Source: Loxodes magnus (lineage: Eukaryota > Ciliophora > Karyorelictea > Loxodida > Loxodidae). Taken from it: 64,000 nt of DNA. A program made the translations under genes and the position numbers. Below are positions 60,162-64,000 of the stretch, one piece after another (position 1 is the stretch's first letter; each line of letters opens with the position of its first letter). The stretch spans positions 62,001 to 126,000 of the forward strand of contig CAMPDV010000013.1 of the NCBI GenBank assembly GCA_946699065.1, written 5' to 3'. A model generated the notes under the pieces. The model worked only from the letters and a program-made list of their open reading frames with translations, searched no databases and was not told where the DNA came from.

Positions 60162-61247
60162 ATGGAGAAAAAATAAATGGAGAAAAAAGAAAAGCAATTT
60201 ACTAAAAGTATTTTTTTAAGAAAACTCTTAAGAGCGAGAAGCCACATTTTAGGGAAAATATCTCTACTTCATTTTAAGTATGAAATTCTGCCTAACTTAT
60301 GCTACTAAAAGTTAATAAACAAGATTAGTTATGACCAAAGTAAAGGTATTTTTTTATATTTTTTAGACTAGATCCTTACTGGTCACACTTCACCTATTTA
60401 CTCGGTAGCCATATCAAGTGACCTGAATTGAATTGTGTCAGGTTCAGGAACTCCTGAATATTCGATAAAGATCTGGAATTTCTAGACAGGTACTCTCCTA
60501 ACAACTATAGCAGGGCATACTTATGATGTTTACTCGGTAGTAATCTCCCTTGACTCTAGCTATATAGTATCAGGATCTTGGGACAAGACCATAAAGATCT
60601 GAAACTTATGGACTGGTGCCCTCATAAGAACTATAACAGGGCATACTTCGTATGTTACCTCGGTAGTAATTTCCCCGGACTCTAACTATATTGTATCAGG
60701 ATCTTCTGACTACTCCATAAAGATCTGAAATTTCCACAATTGTGCTCTCCAAAGAACTATAACGGGCCATACTTCTATAGTTTTCTCGGTAGTACTCTCC
60801 TATGACTCTAGATATATTATATCGGGATCTCGTGATACAACTATAAAGATTTGGGATTTCTAGACTGGTCAGCTTGCGCGGACTCTTACTGGGCATTCAG
60901 ATTGAATTTAATCGGTGATAGTGTCTAAGGATAATAGATACATAATATCAGGTTCTCGGGACAGTACTATTAAGATATGAGACTTCTCTTCTGGTTAGCG
61001 TATTCGTACTCTTTATGGTCACTCAAGTTATGTATCAAGTATTCAGTTAAGTGTTGATTCAAGAGTAATATTTTCTGGTTCATGGGATAAAACAATCAAG
61101 ATCTGGAACTTTGATAAAGGTGAGTGTATATAGACTTTGTAAGGGCATGCAGGATCAATAAATTCTATAGCATTGAGTGTTGATAATAGATGGTTGGTAT
61201 CGGGAGGATGGGACAATACGATAAGAAAGTGGAGAGTTTCGAGTTGA
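60162..61247 (+). CDS. WD40-repeat protein B, two exons
   Basis: Exon 1 is 60162-60345 and exon 2 is 60367-61247; spliced, 354 codons plus TGA. A 15-bp tandem duplication repeats the start (MEKKQMEKKEK), so ATG 60177 is an in-frame alternative. Seven WD40 units parallel those of gene A, but with a canonical first GH (LTGHTS), where gene A has lost three bases. The last blade reads SGGWDNTIRKW, more canonical than gene A (SGARDRIIRKW). Many differences fall in the variable loop residues of the propeller, so the two paralogs may bind different partners. Confidence 0.88.
60346..60366 (+). other. 21-nt intron in WD40 gene B
   Basis: Begins GTATTTTT and ends TTTTTTAG at the position of the 22-nt intron in gene A. 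Its removal is needed to join MEKK...QSK to DQILTGHTS. Confidence 0.85.
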
Positions 61248-61799
61248 GAAATTTATGATTTGACTTAATTAAATTTTACGATTAAAGATATAAGATATTG
61301 GTTATTCATTTAAATGAATGTTTAATGGTAATAATGTTTTAAGTTTTATGAAGCGTTTGCTTTATATATTTATTTAAAATTTGTTATATTATTAAATATT
61401 ATTGGTTTAAAAAAGAATAATATAAGTTATTAAAATTAGTGAGGTATGTTGATTTAAAGTGGTAATGTTTAAAAATATTTAAAATATAATTTTGTTAAAT
61501 GAAGACGTATAATAATTTAAGTTTAATTTTATTCTATAAAATTTTATAGATTTATTTTTAGATTTTGTAAAAATTTTAAGTTGAGTATAATTTTTTTTTG
61601 TGGAACAGTTAAAATATTATTTATAAGGTTTAAGTTAGTTTATAATTTTGATTATTATTTAAAAAATTTAATTAAGTATTTTATTTATTTTATTTTAAAT
61701 TAAATTTTGTTGCTTATTGTTTATTTTTTATGATTGATATTTAATATTAATTATTAATTATTAATTATTATAATTATTAAATTTTAATATTTAAGTTTA

Positions 61800-62822
61800 A
61801 TATTTTTCGTTTCCGGTTGGAAAATTAATTTTTCTGATGGTAAGTTTTTATTTTTCAATTTTATAGTATGGATTTCATGAAAATGAAAAATTTGTTTTTG
61901 CTCAGCGTTTTACACTACCAAAGATTTTTGGGACGGAATAAATTTAATTATTTTGAGATAAAAAATTCTAAATAGGAATAAATTTTTTAATTTCGAAATA
62001 AAAAATTTTAAAATTGGAATAAAAATTTTGCAACTAGTTTATAAAAAAGTTTTTAAAATTTCTTTGAAAAATATTTCTAAAATAATTTTGAAAATATTTA
62101 TCTAAAATCGTTTTGAAAATAAAATTTGGAAATTAATTTTAAAAGCCTTTTAATTTTTTTTAAGGAATCTTTTTTAAAACTTTTTTTGATAAATATTTCT
62201 GGGACGGGATAGATTTTTTTTAATGTGTAAAAAAGGGAATTTTTTTTAATAGACTTAAAAAGAGAAAAAATTTGAATTTTGGGATGCTAATTTAATTTTT
62301 TAAGTTATATGTTATATAAATTTATTTAAATATGTTTATTCTTTTGTTTAAGTTCAATAATAAATTTTAATTTTAATGTTTAATATGTTTCGTTTCCGAT
62401 TGGAAAATGGAATTTTCTTATATTAAGCTTTATATTTATCATTATTTTTCAATTTTAGAGTTTAAATTTCATGAAAATACAAAATTTTTTTTTTCTTAGC
62501 GTTTTATACTACCAAAGATTTCTGGGACGGAATAAATTTTTTGATTTCGGGATAAAAAATCCTAAATAGGAATAAAATTTCAAGAAAAAATTCCAAATAT
62601 AAAAGATTTTTGAGAATAAAATAGGAATTAAAATCAAAATTTATATTAAAATAGAATTTGGAAATTTTTTTGTTGAAATGGTATTTTGCAAAAATAAAAA
62701 ACATTTTTTTTGTTAGGAAAATTTTTTGATTTTAAAAATGTTTAACAAAATTTTTTTGTTTTTGATTTAAAAATATATTTTTGATAAGGTAAATTATTTT
62801 TGAAATGATAAAAAAAATTATT
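61800..62822 (+). repeat. Two imperfect tandem copies of the WD40 3' flank
   Basis: A block beginning near 61800 (TTTTTCGTTTCCGGTTGG) and containing ACTACCAAAGATTT and GGGACGGAATAAATTT recurs from about 62385 (GTTTCGTTTCCGATTGG). Copy A of the segmental duplication has only one such block (47580-48000). Runs of GGAATAAAATTTTGAAAA-like words dominate. No coding content seen. Confidence 0.6.
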
Positions 62823-63787
62823 AAAAAAAATGGTTGAAGGTTTCAATAAGGGCTTTATGACCACCTCTTCCTAAGCTAAAAAGGAAGGGAGGATGCAAGA
62901 AACCAATTCTCGGCAGTCTTCTTAACTTTAACCCCAACTTTTTTCTTGACATCCTGGAACCTAGGGCAACCAGGAATAATATAAAGAAATTAAAAAAATC
63001 TAACATTCGGAAACTCCAACTTCAACTTCAACTTCAACTTCAAGCGAGAAGCCAAGGAAGCAGATGAAGTCTGCCCTTCACCAGGAGGTTTCTTAATTCA
63101 ATCCTTCTGGCTAGATGAGCATGGAGCAGCTCATAAAAGTGGTCCTAAACCTCCAGGAAGAGGTTTAAAAATTGAAGCATTTGAACGAAAAACAAATGAT
63201 AAAACTAGAAGAAAAGAACTAAATGGACGAGTCTCGTATAGACAACTACGAGCGCTAAATGGATACATTCTACAACATCCAAAATCACTAGGATATGAAC
63301 ACAACTAAGCTAAAGGATCTTGTTATGAAATAAGAATAGGAGATTCAACTTCTTAAAGAATCAAGAATGGAACAACTGAATACTGGATCGATCCCAATGG
63401 TTGTCGAACACTAAGTTTAACCTCGGATGAGACTAATCCCGATTAGGAAGAGATGCTTCTGCTGCGGAAACCAACAACATCTTTATCGGAACTGTCGGAA
63501 ATTCCAATAGAAACAACGGGATTTCTGATAAGCAAAGCGAATAGAAAAAATTAGATTAAACAAGATTTTTTACAACAAGAATGGAAGAATGTACAAGAAG
63601 AAGATGGAGCTAAATACAAGACTAGACTGGAATTTAGGACGGAAAACCTAATTTAAAAACCCGCGGATGGGAACGCGTAATCTTCCTATCGACCCAAACA
63701 TTTTAATTAACAGCGAGGAGCTTGAAGCTCTGTACTCCTGAAAATCCCTAAAAACGGAGAAACTTTTTAGTTATTAAATTAAATAAA
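62823..63787 (+). mobile_element. Gag-only retroelement with 14-bp target duplication
   Basis: TAAAAAAAATTATT at 62809-62822 recurs at 63788-63801, and copy A of the duplication shows the empty site near 48010-48022. It starts AAAAAAAATGG, so the ATG is almost at the 5' end. The 3' end has CTTTTTAGTT (63763-63772), then a TTAAATTAAATAAA tail. G+C is well above the flanks. No reverse transcriptase encoded. Confidence 0.85.
62830..63741 (+). CDS. Gag/ORF1-like protein with CCHC knuckle (third subtype)
   Basis: 303 residues from ATG to TGA 63739-63741. A Gln/Ser/Thr-rich N-terminus includes a TSTSTSTS run from an ACTTCA microsatellite (63017-63042). Coiled coil follows (KVVLNLQEEVQKLKHLNEKQ, LKDLVMKQEQEIQLLKE). 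The knuckle CFCCGNQQHLYRNC is at 63454-63495. KIFYNKNGRMYKKK is the family signature. The C-terminus EELEALYS before TGA resembles DELYS before TGA in ORF A2, which hints that both TGA are real stops. It lacks the RELMNTIED block of the other elements, so it is a distant member. Confidence 0.82.
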
Positions 63788-64000
63788 TAAAAAAAATTAT
63801 TGTTTATGCTTTGGAAAAAATACAATTTTTAATTTTGAACTTCTTTTCAAGTAAATGAAAAAATAAGCTTTAAAAATTTTTAATGTTATAAGAATTTATT
63901 TAAATGAAAAGGATCTAAAGAAAAAAGGAGATATAATAAAATAAACCATGAAATCGTGAAAAAATTATCCTTTTTTCGCTCTGAGTTATTCACTACAAAA

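Larger units (their letters stand above)
58999..64000 (+). repeat. Segmental duplication, copy B, runs off the window
   Basis: Homologous to 44640-48222. The last bases (ATTATCCTTTTTTCGCTCTGAG) match 48180-48207, so the duplication may continue outside. It is longer than copy A because of the internal repeat and the Gag-only element. Confidence 0.8.

Noticed and set aside
60696-60896. 66-codon minus-strand frame
   Set aside because: Antisense to WD40 repeats of gene B.
62821-63006. 61-codon minus-strand frame with a hydrophobic start
   Set aside because: Antisense to the start of the Gag-like ORF at 62830, which has zinc-knuckle and coiled-coil support.
1-64000. CRISPR array, bacterial operons, tRNA or rRNA genes
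   Set aside because: No regularly spaced repeats, no ribosome-binding context and no cloverleaf or rRNA core found by eye; the spliced, reassigned-code genes are eukaryotic.

Overview
The window is very AT-rich eukaryotic DNA that makes sense only with a ciliate-type reassigned code. In every recognisable domain TAA and TAG fall where glutamine is expected, for example the Q of the reverse-transcriptase GxxQG motif at 4542-4544. TGA falls where tryptophan is expected, for example the W that ends WD40 repeats and the W before the catalytic DD of the reverse transcriptase. Several reading frames nevertheless close on a TGA right after the last conserved residue. TAA/TAG=Gln with TGA=Trp-or-stop is the karyorelict code known from Loxodes; a Condylostoma-like heterotrich is the main alternative. 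Because almost nothing is a strict stop, all frames look open. I therefore relied on domain motifs, synonymous change between repeat copies and frame-restoring indels, and I mark weaker frames as uncertain.

Layout. (1) 1-6306: the 3' six kilobases of a LINE-type non-LTR retrotransposon, one continuous frame of 2068 visible codons (coiled coil, AP-type endonuclease, reverse transcriptase, C-terminal Cys/His motif, acidic tail) and a 3' stem-loop. It truncates the first copy of the array that follows. (2) 6307-43697: three tandem copies of a 13.3-14.1 kb unit; the third ends early at about 43697. Each unit carries a small basic membrane protein (P), two overlapping coiled-coil ORFs (A1, A2), a double zinc-knuckle Gag-like ORF (B), a RING-Kelch protein (C), a decayed Gag-like ORF (D), and further unrecognised ORFs (E, F, G). 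For C only the second copy is intact. (3) 43700-44345: a minus-strand Gag-like element. (4) 44640-48222 and 58999-64000: a segmental duplication carrying a seven-bladed WD40 gene with a 21-22 nt intron. (5) About 50-59 kb: a large, probably multi-segment membrane-protein gene, interrupted by another Gag-like element.

Mobile DNA is the theme. Four short elements (about 630-965 bp; at 35206, 43716 minus, 57644 and 62823) encode only a coiled-coil plus CCHC zinc-knuckle protein; three have target-site duplications of 13-17 bp. A second family of about 300 bp (15463, 29560, 48929) encodes no evident protein but has hairpins with compensatory base changes, so it looks like a SINE derived from a structured RNA. 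The LINE, the SINE family and the Gag-only family share a 3' tail, a hairpin or hairpins followed by a [C/T]TTTTAGTT motif. I infer that one LINE machinery mobilises all of them. A further 776-bp insertion with a 21-bp duplication sits in copy 1 of the array. Whether the window is germline or somatic DNA cannot be decided from the sequence alone.
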